Counted from the stretch's first letter, positions 41,835 through 52,303 are shown. The stretch: DNA of 64,000 nt from Pseudopedobacter alpinus (GCF_042684645.1 NZ_JBHULV010000008.1:1-64000); one strand, 5' to 3'. Numbers and translations are program-made. Notes: generated from the sequence alone by a model not told the origin.

Positions 41835-42680
41835 ATGAAAATAAAGTACCTCTCAGTATTGATTATTATACTTTCAATTAGTACACAAACAGTTTTTTCG
41901 CAAGGATGGGTAAAAGAAAAAGGCGACGGTTATATTAAACTTGCAGAGAATATTGTAAGTAGCAACAAATACTTCGCACCTGACGGTAGCACTGTTGATA
42001 TTACAACAATTAACCAATTTGGCACTTCTATTTATGCGGAGTATGGAATTAGCAATAAGATAACTGGTATTCTTAATTTTCCGTTTTACGTTAAACAAAC
42101 AATTAACGATATACAATTTAGGCAAAGTGGTAAAACCATTCCTGGCGATCAAACAAGTGGTGTTGGAGATGCCGATTTAGGGATCAAATACGGCTTTTTT
42201 CAAGATAAAAAAATAGTATTAAGCACAAGTTTAGTATTTGGATTACCCTTTGGTAAAACTGGTGCAGGCGAAACTGGTATATTACAGACTGGAGACGGAG
42301 AGTTTAATCAAATGTTAAGAGTTGATGCCAGTCATTCCTTTTACCCAAAACCTGTTTATGCTTCTATTTATACGGGTTTCAATAACCGTACAAAGGGTTT
42401 TTCTGATGAATTGCGTTATGGCTTTGAACTTGGGTTTACCTTTAAAAAGTTTATTCCTATCATTAAAGTGAATGGCGTTTTACCTTTTAAAAACGGAAAC
42501 GCACTCACCTCACAAGGAAGTCTGTTTGCAAATAACATAGAGTACCTTTCTCCATCTTTCGAACTAAATTATCAAATTACTCCAAAACTTGGAGTAAGCG
42601 GGTCTGTAGCAGGAGCCATTTATGCCAAAAATGTTTTAAAAGCGCCTAATTATAATGCTGGATTTTATTTAAAATGGTAA
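41835..42680 (+). CDS. Outer-membrane beta-barrel protein
   Basis: The 281-residue protein has a signal peptide (about 1-22, TVFSQG) and many amphipathic strands, e.g. GTSIYAEYGISNKITGILNF and GVGDADLGIKYGFF. It ends in an aromatic residue (NAGFYLKW), typical of outer-membrane insertion. The GVGDxDLGIKY pattern resembles transporters of the MetA-pathway-of-phenol-degradation/DUF-type beta barrels. Cargo unknown. It is probably co-transcribed with the Big2 lipoprotein upstream. Confidence 0.8.
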   Translation: MKIKYLSVLIIILSISTQTVFSQGWVKEKGDGYIKLAENIVSSNKYFAPDGSTVDITTINQFGTSIYAEYGISNKITGILNFPFYVKQTINDIQFRQSGKTIPGDQTSGVGDADLGIKYGFFQDKKIVLSTSLVFGLPFGKTGAGETGILQTGDGEFNQMLRVDASHSFYPKPVYASIYTGFNNRTKGFSDELRYGFELGFTFKKFIPIIKVNGVLPFKNGNALTSQGSLFANNIEYLSPSFELNYQITPKLGVSGSVAGAIYAKNVLKAPNYNAGFYLKW

Positions 42681-42742
42681 GCTGGTATTTTGGTAAAAGT
42701 AATAGGTAGATGTAATTTGCAGTTGTTAGGGTTAGCTTTTAT

Positions 42743-43930
42743 TTAATGCCCATGCCCACCTTCTTCTTCTTCTTCCCGGTTTTTTAACTGGCTCAATAAA
42801 TCGTAAGCACCTTTTAATACAAATTGCTCGTTCTGTATGTCTTTTAACTCTGGGATTTCAATAGCAACATAACCCAGCTCTGCAACTCCTAAATTTACTT
42901 TTAGCATTTTAAAACGATGCTCATTTTTATTTTCAGAAGTTTGGGCAACAAAAACATATTTATCGCCTTCAAAATCTACAATAGCATCTTCTGGCAAGGA
43001 AAGCATTTTTTTGACTCCGCTTTCTACCAAAGCCTGTAAGTACATTCCAGGTATTAAATGGGCATCTTCTTCATCTAAATGGCAATGAATATTAATGGTA
43101 CGTTCTGCGCTAATTTCTTTACCAATTAAATAAACTGTTGCCATGCGTTCTTTTTGTTCATTAGCTAAAACAAAACGTACTTTTTGCCCAATTTTAAGCT
43201 TAGGCACATCTTTCTCATAAACAGTAAGTTCGGCGTGTAAATGCTCTGTATCGGCAATTTCTAAAATTACATCATTGGAGTTTACCATTGCGCCTATGTT
43301 TTTATTTACTGTTGTTATATAACCATTTATTGGCGAGTATAAAGTAATGGTATTGGTTAAATTGCCTTTATCTAAATTACTAATATTAATGTTCATTAAC
43401 TTTAATTTACTTTTTACAGCATTAAATTTTGCCATCAAAATTTGATAGTCACTTTCTGCTTTTTGTAGTGATTTTTGTGCATTAACTTGCTCTTTAGCTA
43501 ATTCTTGCTGACGTTCAAAATCTGCTTTGGCATAATTGCTTTGGCTTTTTAGCTCTAAATAAGATTGTTGTACTTCTATATAATCTGGATGTTCTAACAC
43601 AGCTACAGCCTCACCTTTTCTTACTTTTTTACCTTGCAGCATGTTAGTGCTTTTAAGAATGCCAGCAAAAGGAGTTGATAAAGACACTTTACTTTGTGGC
43701 GGCAAATCTAATAGGCCATTCACTCTAATGGTTCCACTTAAGGCTTTTTCACTCACTAAGCCTAATTGTATATTGGCCACTTTAAATTGCTCTGGGGTTA
43801 AGCTTACTTCGTTTTCATGCGCTTCTTCTTCATCATGATGCGCTTCAACTGCTTTATTTTCTTTGCTTCCGCATGATGTTAATATACTAAATACCAACAA
43901 AATGCTTAAAATTTTATATCTCAATTTCAT
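42743..43930 (-). CDS. RND efflux periplasmic adaptor (CzcB/CusB-like)
   Basis: The 395-residue membrane-fusion protein bridges inner-membrane pump and outer-membrane channel. It has a lipobox LTSC, a histidine-rich N-terminal stretch (AHHDEEEAHE), a barrel-sandwich hybrid domain, a long alpha-hairpin (about 120-200, SQSNYAKADFERQQELAKEQ) and a beta-barrel domain with TITLYSPINGYITTVNKNIG. The C-terminus is again His-rich (EEEEGGHGH), in line with a heavy-metal role. It starts 2 bp after the CzcA-TolC gene and is the last gene of the unit. Confidence 0.93.
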   Translation of the reverse strand: MKLRYKILSILLVFSILTSCGSKENKAVEAHHDEEEAHENEVSLTPEQFKVANIQLGLVSEKALSGTIRVNGLLDLPPQSKVSLSTPFAGILKSTNMLQGKKVRKGEAVAVLEHPDYIEVQQSYLELKSQSNYAKADFERQQELAKEQVNAQKSLQKAESDYQILMAKFNAVKSKLKLMNINISNLDKGNLTNTITLYSPINGYITTVNKNIGAMVNSNDVILEIADTEHLHAELTVYEKDVPKLKIGQKVRFVLANEQKERMATVYLIGKEISAERTINIHCHLDEEDAHLIPGMYLQALVESGVKKMLSLPEDAIVDFEGDKYVFVAQTSENKNEHRFKMLKVNLGVAELGYVAIEIPELKDIQNEQFVLKGAYDLLSQLKNREEEEEGGHGH

Positions 43931-43932
43931 AA

Positions 43933-46900
43933 TTAATTTTGGTTTAAATTGCCTGTTAAATAGGTTAATTGGGCAATATTTTCATTCAATTCTTTTACAG
44001 CTATTAAATAGTTGGCTTTAATTTCGAGTGCGCTTTTTAAGCTCAATAAATATTCTTGGTAACCAATTTCACCACTTTGGTAAGCTGTTTTACTTGTTTT
44101 TTCTATTGATAAAACGTTAGGCAAAGCCGATTTTTCATAATAGACCAAAGTTTCCTTTTGCTGTAAATATTCTTGATAGTTTTGTTCAAAATCGCCCATT
44201 AACTGACGTTGGTAATAGTTTAAATTATTGCTGGCAATATTTTTAGCGATAACAATAGATTTAACTTTTGCTTGGTAATTACCAAAGAACAAAGGAATAG
44301 AAAGCCCTAATTGAACCCCTTGAAAACGTTTATTTCCATCAAAATAAACTTCTTGACCGTTAACATTTTGAATACCTATTAATGATTGGTTAAAATAACC
44401 CAAAGTAATATCGGGCAAAGCTTTTGCAACTTCGGCTTTTCTTTGGTTTTCTAAAACTGTGCGCTGCTGTTGGAGGTAAGCAAATGCTGGGTTGTTTTGA
44501 ACCAAAGTACTATCATTATCGCCAAAAAACTCTAACGCTTTAAATTGTTTTTCTTCAATATCAATAGCCTGAGTAGTGCCTAAAAGTACTGCCAATTTTG
44601 ATTGCTGGATATTAATTTCAGATATGTTTTGCTTTAATTTATTTTGCAAATCGTTAAATTGAGTATTGGCTGTTGTGCTTTCTAATAGTGTGCTTTCGCC
44701 TGTTTTAAACCTTAAATCTGCAGCTTTTTTAAATCCAAAGAAAATAGTATCCTGCTTTAGCAATAGTTCTTTTTTTGCGTATAAATACTGTAACATTTGG
44801 TAGGTTACAGTAACCTGATAAACCAACTCATTTGTGGATACAGACAGCATTTTCTTTGCACTTTCTACTTTTGCATTTGCTAAGCCAGTATTTGCAGCAA
44901 ATGCAGTAGGGAAGGGGAATTTTTGTACAATAGAAATATTATTATCGTTTTTTACAATGCTATTAGTTTGCCCATATAGTACAGCTAAATCTGTTTTAGG
45001 TATTTCCGTTGTGCCTTTTGTTAAAACTTCGGCCATATTAACCTCTAAACCATTAGCCAATAAGCCTTGGTTGTTTTGTTTTGCTGTCGCGATAGCTTGT
45101 TCTAAAGTATAAGTTTTGTTTTGCGCTTTTGTACTAGTTAAATAAAAGCCAGAAATCAATAAAACCAATCCTAATTTTTTGGAAACCTTTTTAAGCTGAT
45201 ATTTTTCTAATAGAATATAAAGTATTGGCAATATTATTAAGGTTAATAAAGTTGCGGTTAGCAAACCACCAATTACAACGGTTGCCAATGGTTTCTGCAC
45301 TTCGGCACCGCTACTGTTAGATAATGCCATGGGTAAAAAACCTAATGATGCCACTAAGGCAGTCATAATCACTGGGCGAAGCCTAACAGCAGTTCCTTCT
45401 TTTACAATGCTTATTAAATCTGTCATTCCGTTTTTTCTTAGTCGATTAAATTCTGCAATTAAAACTATTCCGTTTAAAACGGCTACCCCAAAAAGTGCAA
45501 TAAAACCTACTCCGGCTGATATGCTAAAAGGCATTCCGCGTAACCCTAAGGCAAACACGCCACCAATTGCAGATAATGGAATGGCAGTAAAAATTAACAA
45601 TGCGTGTTTTACAGATGAAAAAGTGAAATAAAGTAAAAGAAAAATAAGTAGTAATGCTGCCGGCACAGCAACACCTAACCTAGCATTAGCAGCTTCTAAA
45701 TTCTCGAAAGTACCACCATAAGTAGGATAGTAGCCTGTTTCAAATTTAATTTCAGCATCTATTTTTTGTTGTGCTTCTTCAACAATGCTTTTAACGTCTC
45801 TACCTCTCACATTAAAACCTACAATAATTCTACGTTTGGCATCATCTCTTTGTATTTGGTTTGGGCCAATTTCAAAATTAACATCAGCTAATTGCGTAAG
45901 CGGAATTTGGCTGCCGTTTGGGGCGGTGATGTAAACATTTTTAATATCGTTTAAACTTTGACGTTGGTCTTTTCCAACCCTTACCACCAAATCAAACCTT
46001 TTTTCGCCTTCGAAAACCAACCCTGCAGATTGCCCTGCAAATGCGGTATTAATTACGGTGTTAATGTCCTCAACATTTAAACCAAATTGTGCTATTTTAT
46101 CTCTATTAAATTTAACCACTATTTGTGGTAGGCCAGATACTTGTTCTACATAAACATCTTCTGCTCCATCAATTCTTCTGGCAATAGCTCCTACTTTTTT
46201 AGCATAAGCACTTAACATTTTTAAATCTTCGCCATAAATTTTAATTACTACGTCTTGTCTTGCGCCCGACATTAATTCGTTAAAACGCATTTGTATGGGT
46301 TGCTGAAAACCGTAAGTAACTCCGGGTACATGTTGTTCTAACTTTGCTTGCATTTTTTCTGCAAGTTCTTCTCTGTTATTGGCACTGGTCCATTCTTTTT
46401 TATCTTTTAAAACAATAATTAAATCGCAAGCTTCTACAGGCATAGGATCTACCGGGATTTCACTTGAACCTATTTTACCCACCACTTCTATAACTTCTGG
46501 AAAATTATTTTTTAGCACTTCCGCTGATCTTGTTGCTGCCTCAATGGTTTGTGATAAACTGCTTCCAGTTAACACACGGGTTTCTACTGCAAAGTCTCCT
46601 TCATCAAGTGTGGGAATAAACTCTGAGCCCATGCTGTTAAAAAGTAAAACTGCCCCTATTAAAAGTGCCATGGCAATGCCTAAAACAAGCAATTTGGCTT
46701 TTAAAGCGAAATTTAACATTAGGGTATAAATCCTTTGAAAAGAGGACATAATTTTATCAGAAATGTTTTTCTTAGTGCTAACCGTTTTGCTTAAGAATAA
46801 AGCACTTACCATTGGCACATAAGTTAAAGAAAGGATAAATGCTCCTAAAATGGCAAAACTTACCGTTTGAGCCATGGGTTTAAACATTTTACCTTCAATA

Positions 46901-48303
46901 CCTATTAAAGCTAAAATTGGCAGGTAAACTATTAAAATTATAATTTCTCCAAAGGCTGCGCTGTTGCGGATTTTTGACGAAGATTGGTAAACCTCTTCAT
47001 CCATTTGCGCTTGATTTAAAGCTAATTTGTTTTTTCTTAATGATAAATGGTGGAGTGTAGCCTCTACAATAATTACCGCCCCATCTACAATTAAACCAAA
47101 ATCTATGGCGCCTAAACTCATTAGGTTGCCACTTACGCCAAAAAGATTCATCATGGCAATGGCAAAAAGCATGGCTAACGGAATTACGGAGGCTACAATT
47201 AAACCCGCTCTAAAATTCCCTAACAATAAAACCAAAACAAAAATCACAATCAATGCGCCTTCTAGAAGGTTTTTTGTAACTGTGCTAATGGCATTATCTA
47301 CTAATTTGCTACGGTCTAAAAATGGCTCAACCAAAATCCCTTCGGGTAAGTTTTTTTCTATTTGAGCCATTCTGGTTTTTACATCAGCAATAACTTTTGC
47401 TGCATTTGCACCTTTAAGCATTAATACCAAGCCACCAACAACTTCGCCTTCTGTATTCCTTGTCATGGCGCCGTATCTAGTGGCAGCGCCAATTTTTACA
47501 TCTGCAACATTTCTTATTAAAACAGGTGTGCTGTTATTATTGGTTTTAACTACAATATTCTCAATATCGGCTATGCTGGTAATTAATCCTTCACTTTTAA
47601 TAAAATAAGCAGTAGGTTTTTTATCAATGTAAGATCCACCCGTATTTTGGTTATTCTTTTTTAATGCATCGTAAACATCAGCAATGCTAATATTCATACT
47701 TCGCAATTTCTCGGGATTTAATGAAACCTCATATTGTTTTAAAAAGCCTCCAAAACTACTCACATCTGCAATGCCAGGTAAGCCCAATAATTGCCTTCGG
47801 ATAACCCAATCTTGTATGGTTCTTAATTGTGTGGCATCGTATTTTTTACCATAACCTTCTTTTGTATGTACAACGTATTGGTAAATTTCTCCCAAACCGG
47901 TAGTTAATGGTGCAATTTCCGGTTTCCCCATTCCGTCCGGAATAGCTTTGCTGGCTTCTGTTAAACGTTCGTTTACTTGTTGCCTTGCCCAATAAATATC
48001 TACATATTCTTTAAAAACTAAAGTAACTACAGATAAACCAAAACGACTAAAAGACCTCACTTCTTCTAAATCTGGGATGGTGGCCATGGTTTGCTCTAAA
48101 GGAAAAGTCACAAAACGTTCAATATCCTCTGCACCATTACTGGGCGATGTGGTTAAAATTTGTACCTGATTATTGGTGATATCTGGTACAGCATCTATTG
48201 GTAATTGCTTTATTGAGTAGGAACCCCAAGCAATTAAAATTAGTGTAAAAACACTAATAACCAGTTTATTTTTTATGGAGAATTTTATAATTCTATCCAA
48301 CAT
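43933..48303 (-). CDS. Heavy-metal RND pump CzcA fused to a TolC-like domain
   Basis: The 1456-residue protein contains a full heavy-metal efflux RND transporter (residues 1 to about 1040) with twelve transmembrane helices, e.g. VPDITNNQVQI, GALIVIFVLVLLLGNFRAGL and the proton-relay GAIDFGLIVDGAVII (DFGxxxDGAxxxxE). A C-terminal outer-membrane-factor domain (about 1060 to the end) begins YTLEQAIATAKQNNQGLLAN and has the TolC-like alpha-barrel heptads. Between them is a segment resembling an internal signal or TM anchor (LVLLISGFYLTSTKAQ). This fusion is a Bacteroidota speciality and puts pump and channel in one chain; whether it is processed is unknown. The single frame is uninterrupted over 4.37 kb. 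Confidence 0.95.
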   Translation of the reverse strand: MLDRIIKFSIKNKLVISVFTLILIAWGSYSIKQLPIDAVPDITNNQVQILTTSPSNGAEDIERFVTFPLEQTMATIPDLEEVRSFSRFGLSVVTLVFKEYVDIYWARQQVNERLTEASKAIPDGMGKPEIAPLTTGLGEIYQYVVHTKEGYGKKYDATQLRTIQDWVIRRQLLGLPGIADVSSFGGFLKQYEVSLNPEKLRSMNISIADVYDALKKNNQNTGGSYIDKKPTAYFIKSEGLITSIADIENIVVKTNNNSTPVLIRNVADVKIGAATRYGAMTRNTEGEVVGGLVLMLKGANAAKVIADVKTRMAQIEKNLPEGILVEPFLDRSKLVDNAISTVTKNLLEGALIVIFVLVLLLGNFRAGLIVASVIPLAMLFAIAMMNLFGVSGNLMSLGAIDFGLIVDGAVIIVEATLHHLSLRKNKLALNQAQMDEEVYQSSSKIRNSAAFGEIIILIVYLPILALIGIEGKMFKPMAQTVSFAILGAFILSLTYVPMVSALFLSKTVSTKKNISDKIMSSFQRIYTLMLNFALKAKLLVLGIAMALLIGAVLLFNSMGSEFIPTLDEGDFAVETRVLTGSSLSQTIEAATRSAEVLKNNFPEVIEVVGKIGSSEIPVDPMPVEACDLIIVLKDKKEWTSANNREELAEKMQAKLEQHVPGVTYGFQQPIQMRFNELMSGARQDVVIKIYGEDLKMLSAYAKKVGAIARRIDGAEDVYVEQVSGLPQIVVKFNRDKIAQFGLNVEDINTVINTAFAGQSAGLVFEGEKRFDLVVRVGKDQRQSLNDIKNVYITAPNGSQIPLTQLADVNFEIGPNQIQRDDAKRRIIVGFNVRGRDVKSIVEEAQQKIDAEIKFETGYYPTYGGTFENLEAANARLGVAVPAALLLIFLLLYFTFSSVKHALLIFTAIPLSAIGGVFALGLRGMPFSISAGVGFIALFGVAVLNGIVLIAEFNRLRKNGMTDLISIVKEGTAVRLRPVIMTALVASLGFLPMALSNSSGAEVQKPLATVVIGGLLTATLLTLIILPILYILLEKYQLKKVSKKLGLVLLISGFYLTSTKAQNKTYTLEQAIATAKQNNQGLLANGLEVNMAEVLTKGTTEIPKTDLAVLYGQTNSIVKNDNNISIVQKFPFPTAFAANTGLANAKVESAKKMLSVSTNELVYQVTVTYQMLQYLYAKKELLLKQDTIFFGFKKAADLRFKTGESTLLESTTANTQFNDLQNKLKQNISEINIQQSKLAVLLGTTQAIDIEEKQFKALEFFGDNDSTLVQNNPAFAYLQQQRTVLENQRKAEVAKALPDITLGYFNQSLIGIQNVNGQEVYFDGNKRFQGVQLGLSIPLFFGNYQAKVKSIVIAKNIASNNLNYYQRQLMGDFEQNYQEYLQQKETLVYYEKSALPNVLSIEKTSKTAYQSGEIGYQEYLLSLKSALEIKANYLIAVKELNENIAQLTYLTGNLNQN

Positions 48304-48438
48304 AATTGTCTTAGTTTTTTAAATGAATTTTAAATAAAAAGAATTTTTCGCCTTCGTTGCCAACAATTAGTCGGTGTATATTAAAGAACCTAAAGCTCCT
48401 TAATTAGTCCAAGAAAATCTTTAATTATTAAAAAAAAT

Positions 48439-48753
48439 TTAAGCTGTTTTTGGAGGTTGCCATACCGGGTATATAGCATTGTTTGTTTTGCCACAAATAT
48501 GAACGGAGTTTGTTTTGGCTAAATTTGCAGCGTAAAAATTGAGAGAAGCAAAATTACGCGTTAAAGTTCTGATAGCGCAACAAGCACAATAACAAAATGG
48601 ACTACAATCATCTTGTTCGTTTTGATTGTTGGGGTTTTCTTGTTGAATAGTTTTAGATATGGTATTTTCTTTTGATGGCAATTCATCAGCACATGGTTTA
48701 AAATTTATGGCTAATATTAAAAGCATTAATATGGAAGAAAATATCCTCATCAT
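48439..48753 (-). CDS. DUF6660-type small cysteine-rich protein
   Basis: The 104-residue protein has a signal peptide (about 1-18), a DUF6660-like core with CSPFCYCACCAIRTL (four cysteines in a tight cluster), and the tail IYPVWQPPKTA. It lies 135 bp upstream of the metal pump on the same strand, the usual place for this family in Bacteroidota metal-efflux operons. The cysteines suggest metal binding in the periplasm; this is inference. Confidence 0.8.
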   Translation of the reverse strand: MMRIFSSILMLLILAINFKPCADELPSKENTISKTIQQENPNNQNEQDDCSPFCYCACCAIRTLTRNFASLNFYAANLAKTNSVHICGKTNNAIYPVWQPPKTA

Positions 48754-48791
48754 TTCAAATGTACAAAAAAGAGATTTAAAATGATTTTAAT

Positions 48792-49847
48792 TTATAGTGG
48801 AACTAATTCTACGTGAAAAAGTTTGTCCCATTTTTTACCGGTAACAAATAAGCGTTTACCAGCTTTATCATAAGCTATTCCGTTTAAAACATCTTGGTCT
48901 GGGTCGCCTAATGGTCCATGTGGTAAACCCATCATATTTATATATGCTTCTACTTCACCAGTTTTAGGGTTTATAATAGCAATTAATTCCGATGTGTAAA
49001 TGTTGGCATAAATTTTACCATCAATCCATTCTAATTCGTTTAACCCTGTTACCGGGCCTTTTTCATCATACACTTCAATAATACCTTTTGGCATGTAGGT
49101 GTTTTTATCTAATCTAAAAATGCGGTTGCTACCATCTGTATTATAAACAGTTTCACCGTCAAACGTTAAACCCCAGCCTTCTGCAGCGTGGTTGTAAGGG
49201 AATGTTTTAAGTAATTTGAAGGTGGCCTTATCATACTCAAAACCTACTTTTTCTTTATAAGTTAACTGTATAATTTTATCGCCAATTACCGTCATTCCTT
49301 CTGCAAAATATTGCTTGTCTACATCTTTCTGTTGCAAAACTTTACCATCTAAGCTAACTTTTCTTAAACTTGAATTTCCATAATCTCCAGCACTTTCATA
49401 AAATACACCGTCATGGTATTCTAAACCCTCCACGTAAGATGTAGTAGAATGAGGGTAGGTTTTAATTATTTTATAACCATATTGTTTTGGTTTAATTCTG
49501 CTTAAAAGCACAACGTTACTTGTAACTTCTTCGGCAACTCCTTTTCTATAAATTTTGGCTGTGATTAACCTGCTCCCAAGTGATAAGCCAGCACTAGGTA
49601 AATTAAATTGGGCAGTATCTGTTTTGGTGGCAACTTTTACGGTGTCTAAATAGTATTGAATAGAATCTACTAAACCATCAGCGAAACTCAGTTTCAAGTT
49701 AATTTCATCACCAGCTTTAATTACATCGCCACTTTCTGGACTTGTAAAATAAGAAGAAGACGGGCTTGCTTTTTTATCATCGTTACAAGAAAAAAGTAAG
49801 AAAGTTGTACTTAAAATAAATAAACCTATGATGTTTTTATAATTCAT
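48792..49847 (-). CDS. Glutaminyl-peptide cyclotransferase (plant-type beta-propeller)
   Basis: This enzyme forms N-terminal pyroglutamate. The 351-residue protein has a lipobox LLFSC, an N-terminal Ig-like stretch (about 25-105) and a five-bladed propeller with EGLEYHDGVFYESAGDYGNS, EGWGLTFDGETVYNTDGSNR, ELEWIDGKIYANIYTSELI and LNGIAYDKAGKRLFVTGKKW, all hallmarks of the family. I start at ATG 49847; an earlier in-frame start at 49901 would put 18 residues before the signal peptide. It is 38 bp upstream of DUF6660, but its function looks independent. Confidence 0.93.
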   Translation of the reverse strand: MNYKNIIGLFILSTTFLLFSCNDDKKASPSSSYFTSPESGDVIKAGDEINLKLSFADGLVDSIQYYLDTVKVATKTDTAQFNLPSAGLSLGSRLITAKIYRKGVAEEVTSNVVLLSRIKPKQYGYKIIKTYPHSTTSYVEGLEYHDGVFYESAGDYGNSSLRKVSLDGKVLQQKDVDKQYFAEGMTVIGDKIIQLTYKEKVGFEYDKATFKLLKTFPYNHAAEGWGLTFDGETVYNTDGSNRIFRLDKNTYMPKGIIEVYDEKGPVTGLNELEWIDGKIYANIYTSELIAIINPKTGEVEAYINMMGLPHGPLGDPDQDVLNGIAYDKAGKRLFVTGKKWDKLFHVELVPL

Positions 49848-49996
49848 GCTAATTACTGGATGTGAATAGCTAAAGTAAAACTTTGCTTTAAATAATGCCA
49901 ATTAATATTGTTTAAAAACTAAATTAAAGCGTTTAGGGAGTTTTTGCTAAGGTCTTATTTTATTTTAAGGATAATTGAGTAGCAGTAATTTTGGAA

Positions 49997-50362
49997 TCAG
50001 TAGTTCCAAAAGGCATCTTCAATATGGTTAATTTCATATTGTTCAAAGTCTTTTTTAAATAAAATAGCTATAATATCGAAACGAATTTCGCATTCGTGTT
50101 CCATTAAATAAATATATTCATCAGCTGCCTGAGAGAGCAGCTTTTGTTTTTTATCGTCAACAAATTCTTCGGGTTTACCAAAGCCAGTACCAGAGCGGGC
50201 TTTTACTTCTACAAAAATTAAGGTTTTGTTATGGTAGGCAATCAAATCAACTTCGGCTTTTTTAAAAGTCCAGTTTTGGTCTAAAATCTGGTAACCCTTA
50301 TTTTCTAAAAAAGCTTTTGCAAGCACTTCTGCCTGTTTACCATCATCATTATGCCTAGCCAT
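49997..50362 (-). CDS. yraN: YraN/UPF0102 family protein
   Basis: The 121-residue protein has the PD-(D/E)XK-type nuclease motif E-x-D-x(n)-E-V-K in KAEVDLIAYHNKTLIFVEVK followed by AR, with LENKGYQILDQNW before it. The family is ubiquitous; a Holliday-junction-resolvase-like fold is known, but function is not settled. Its ATG directly abuts the dnaG stop codon, so the two are translationally linked. Confidence 0.92.
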   Translation of the reverse strand: MARHNDDGKQAEVLAKAFLENKGYQILDQNWTFKKAEVDLIAYHNKTLIFVEVKARSGTGFGKPEEFVDDKKQKLLSQAADEYIYLMEHECEIRFDIIAILFKKDFEQYEINHIEDAFWNY

Positions 50363-52303
50363 TTACCTAATAATTACCGAACCTAAATATTTAGAGATGT
50401 ACTTTTCAACTTCTTTTAAATCTAAATATTCCTTCATCAAAATCATCACATTATCTGCATCTTTTTCTTCTTGAATGGCTTTTTGCTTAGCTTTTATAAT
50501 AGCGCTTATTTTTTTCTTTTTCAGGTGAAATATTGCGCCCATAACTGTCCCTCTTAGCTTTTCAGTTTCATCTGGTACAGTAATATTATGCATATTATAC
50601 CAGTTTTCACTCAGTAAATAAGGGCTAGAAATTAAAGAAACAGCTAAAGAAGAAACTTCTCTATCTGGGTGTTGTATAAAATCTTTTTCGGTTGGTAATC
50701 TGCCTTGCTCTAATTCATCGTGGTAAAACTTAACCACTTTGGCGTAAAGTGGGTTTATAAAAACCACATCGCTTAAATGCAAAATAATATATGGGCCAAT
50801 ATAGGTGTCGGTAGTTTCGTCCCAGTTGCCCATTTGGTTTCCGTATAACAACAAAACCCTTATCATATCTCGCTCCTGAAATTCGTCTGCTTGCATAATA
50901 GGTGCAGCAACTTCTTCGGCACCATATAACATGGCTTCCATTTCTGGCGATGGACCTTCCTCGTAATTCGATTGAGGTTTTGGAGCGTCTTTTTTCGCCT
51001 TTGCTAAACGCATTTTATTTAGCTCGGTAATTAAAATACGCTCTTCCATTTGTAGCAAATTGCTACACTCTCTTAAAAAAACAGAAGCTTTAATGGCATC
51101 AGGAATTTTAGCAATACTTTCTACCACTTCCCTAATTACACCTGCTTTTTTTATGGGGTCATTACTGGCATCTTTTAAAAGAATCTCTGTTTTATAAAAA
51201 ATGAAATCCTTTTTATTTTTATCTATATGTGTTTTAAAAGCAGCAGCCCCTAGTTTTTGAATGTAAGAATCAGGGTCATGTCCATCAGGGAAAAGTACGA
51301 CTTTCACATCCAAACCTTCCTCCAGAATCATGTCTAAGCCTCGTAAAGAAGCTTTTATTCCTGCCGCATCACCATCGTATAAAATGGTGACACTTTTGGT
51401 AAAACGGGCAATTAACCTAATTTGTTCTGTAGTTAAAGATGTACCAGAAGATGCCACTACGTTTTCAACGCCGGCTTGTTGTACAGATAATACATCGGCA
51501 TAACCTTCTACTAAATAGCAATTATCAAAATCTCTGATTGCTTTTTTAGCTTGAAAAAGGCCGTAAAGCACATTAGATTTATGGTAAATATCACTTTCAG
51601 GCGAGTTTACATATTTAGCTACAGCTTTATCTGTTTTTAAAGTACGGCCACCAAAACCAATTACCCTGCCCGTAAAATTATGGATTGGGAACATCACTCG
51701 GCCTCTAAACCTATCGTAAACTTTACCTTGGTCGTTTTTAATCACCAAGCCAACATCTTCTAAAAAGTTTTGTTGGTAGCCATTTGTAACAGCAGCATCT
51801 AATAGTGCGCTCCAGTCATCGGGCGAATAGCCCAATTCAAATTTCTTGATGATATCATCCCTAAAACCACGTTCTTTAAAATAGCTTAAGCCAATTGTTT
51901 TACCAGTATCAGTATTCCACATAGTATCCGCAAAAAACGATGCAGCATACGTTGAAACTATGTATAAACTCTCTCTGCGGTCTTGTTCTAACTTAAATTC
52001 TGGTGTAACTTCGGTTTCTTCAACCTCTATATTGTACTTATTGGCAACGTATTTTAAGGCTTCGGGGTAGCTGTATTTCTCATGCTCCATAATAAAATGG
52101 ACAGAGTCGCCACCTTTACCACAGCCAAAACATTTAAAAATTCCTTTAGCAGGCGATACATGAAAAGAAGGAGATTTTTCGTTGTGAAAAGGGCATAAAC
52201 CAGTCATGCTAGAACCTCTTTTTTTAAGGTTCACAAAATCGCCAACCACTTCTTCAATTAAAGCGGTTTCAAGAATTTTATCAATGGTTTCCTTTTTTAT
52301 CAT
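50363..52303 (-). CDS. dnaG: DNA primase
   Basis: DnaG makes RNA primers at the replication fork. The 646-residue protein has the CHC2 zinc domain (CPFHNEKSPSFHVSPAKG and IFKCFGCGKGGD), the RNA-polymerase/TOPRIM domain (YLVEGYADVLSVQQAG, TILYDGDAAG) and a C-terminal helical DnaB-interaction domain (about 460-646). I use ATG 52303 (MIKKETIDKILETA); the in-frame extension to 52417 is not DnaG-like and overlaps the repeat region. Confidence 0.97.
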   Translation of the reverse strand: MIKKETIDKILETALIEEVVGDFVNLKKRGSSMTGLCPFHNEKSPSFHVSPAKGIFKCFGCGKGGDSVHFIMEHEKYSYPEALKYVANKYNIEVEETEVTPEFKLEQDRRESLYIVSTYAASFFADTMWNTDTGKTIGLSYFKERGFRDDIIKKFELGYSPDDWSALLDAAVTNGYQQNFLEDVGLVIKNDQGKVYDRFRGRVMFPIHNFTGRVIGFGGRTLKTDKAVAKYVNSPESDIYHKSNVLYGLFQAKKAIRDFDNCYLVEGYADVLSVQQAGVENVVASSGTSLTTEQIRLIARFTKSVTILYDGDAAGIKASLRGLDMILEEGLDVKVVLFPDGHDPDSYIQKLGAAAFKTHIDKNKKDFIFYKTEILLKDASNDPIKKAGVIREVVESIAKIPDAIKASVFLRECSNLLQMEERILITELNKMRLAKAKKDAPKPQSNYEEGPSPEMEAMLYGAEEVAAPIMQADEFQERDMIRVLLLYGNQMGNWDETTDTYIGPYIILHLSDVVFINPLYAKVVKFYHDELEQGRLPTEKDFIQHPDREVSSLAVSLISSPYLLSENWYNMHNITVPDETEKLRGTVMGAIFHLKKKKISAIIKAKQKAIQEEKDADNVMILMKEYLDLKEVEKYISKYLGSVIIR

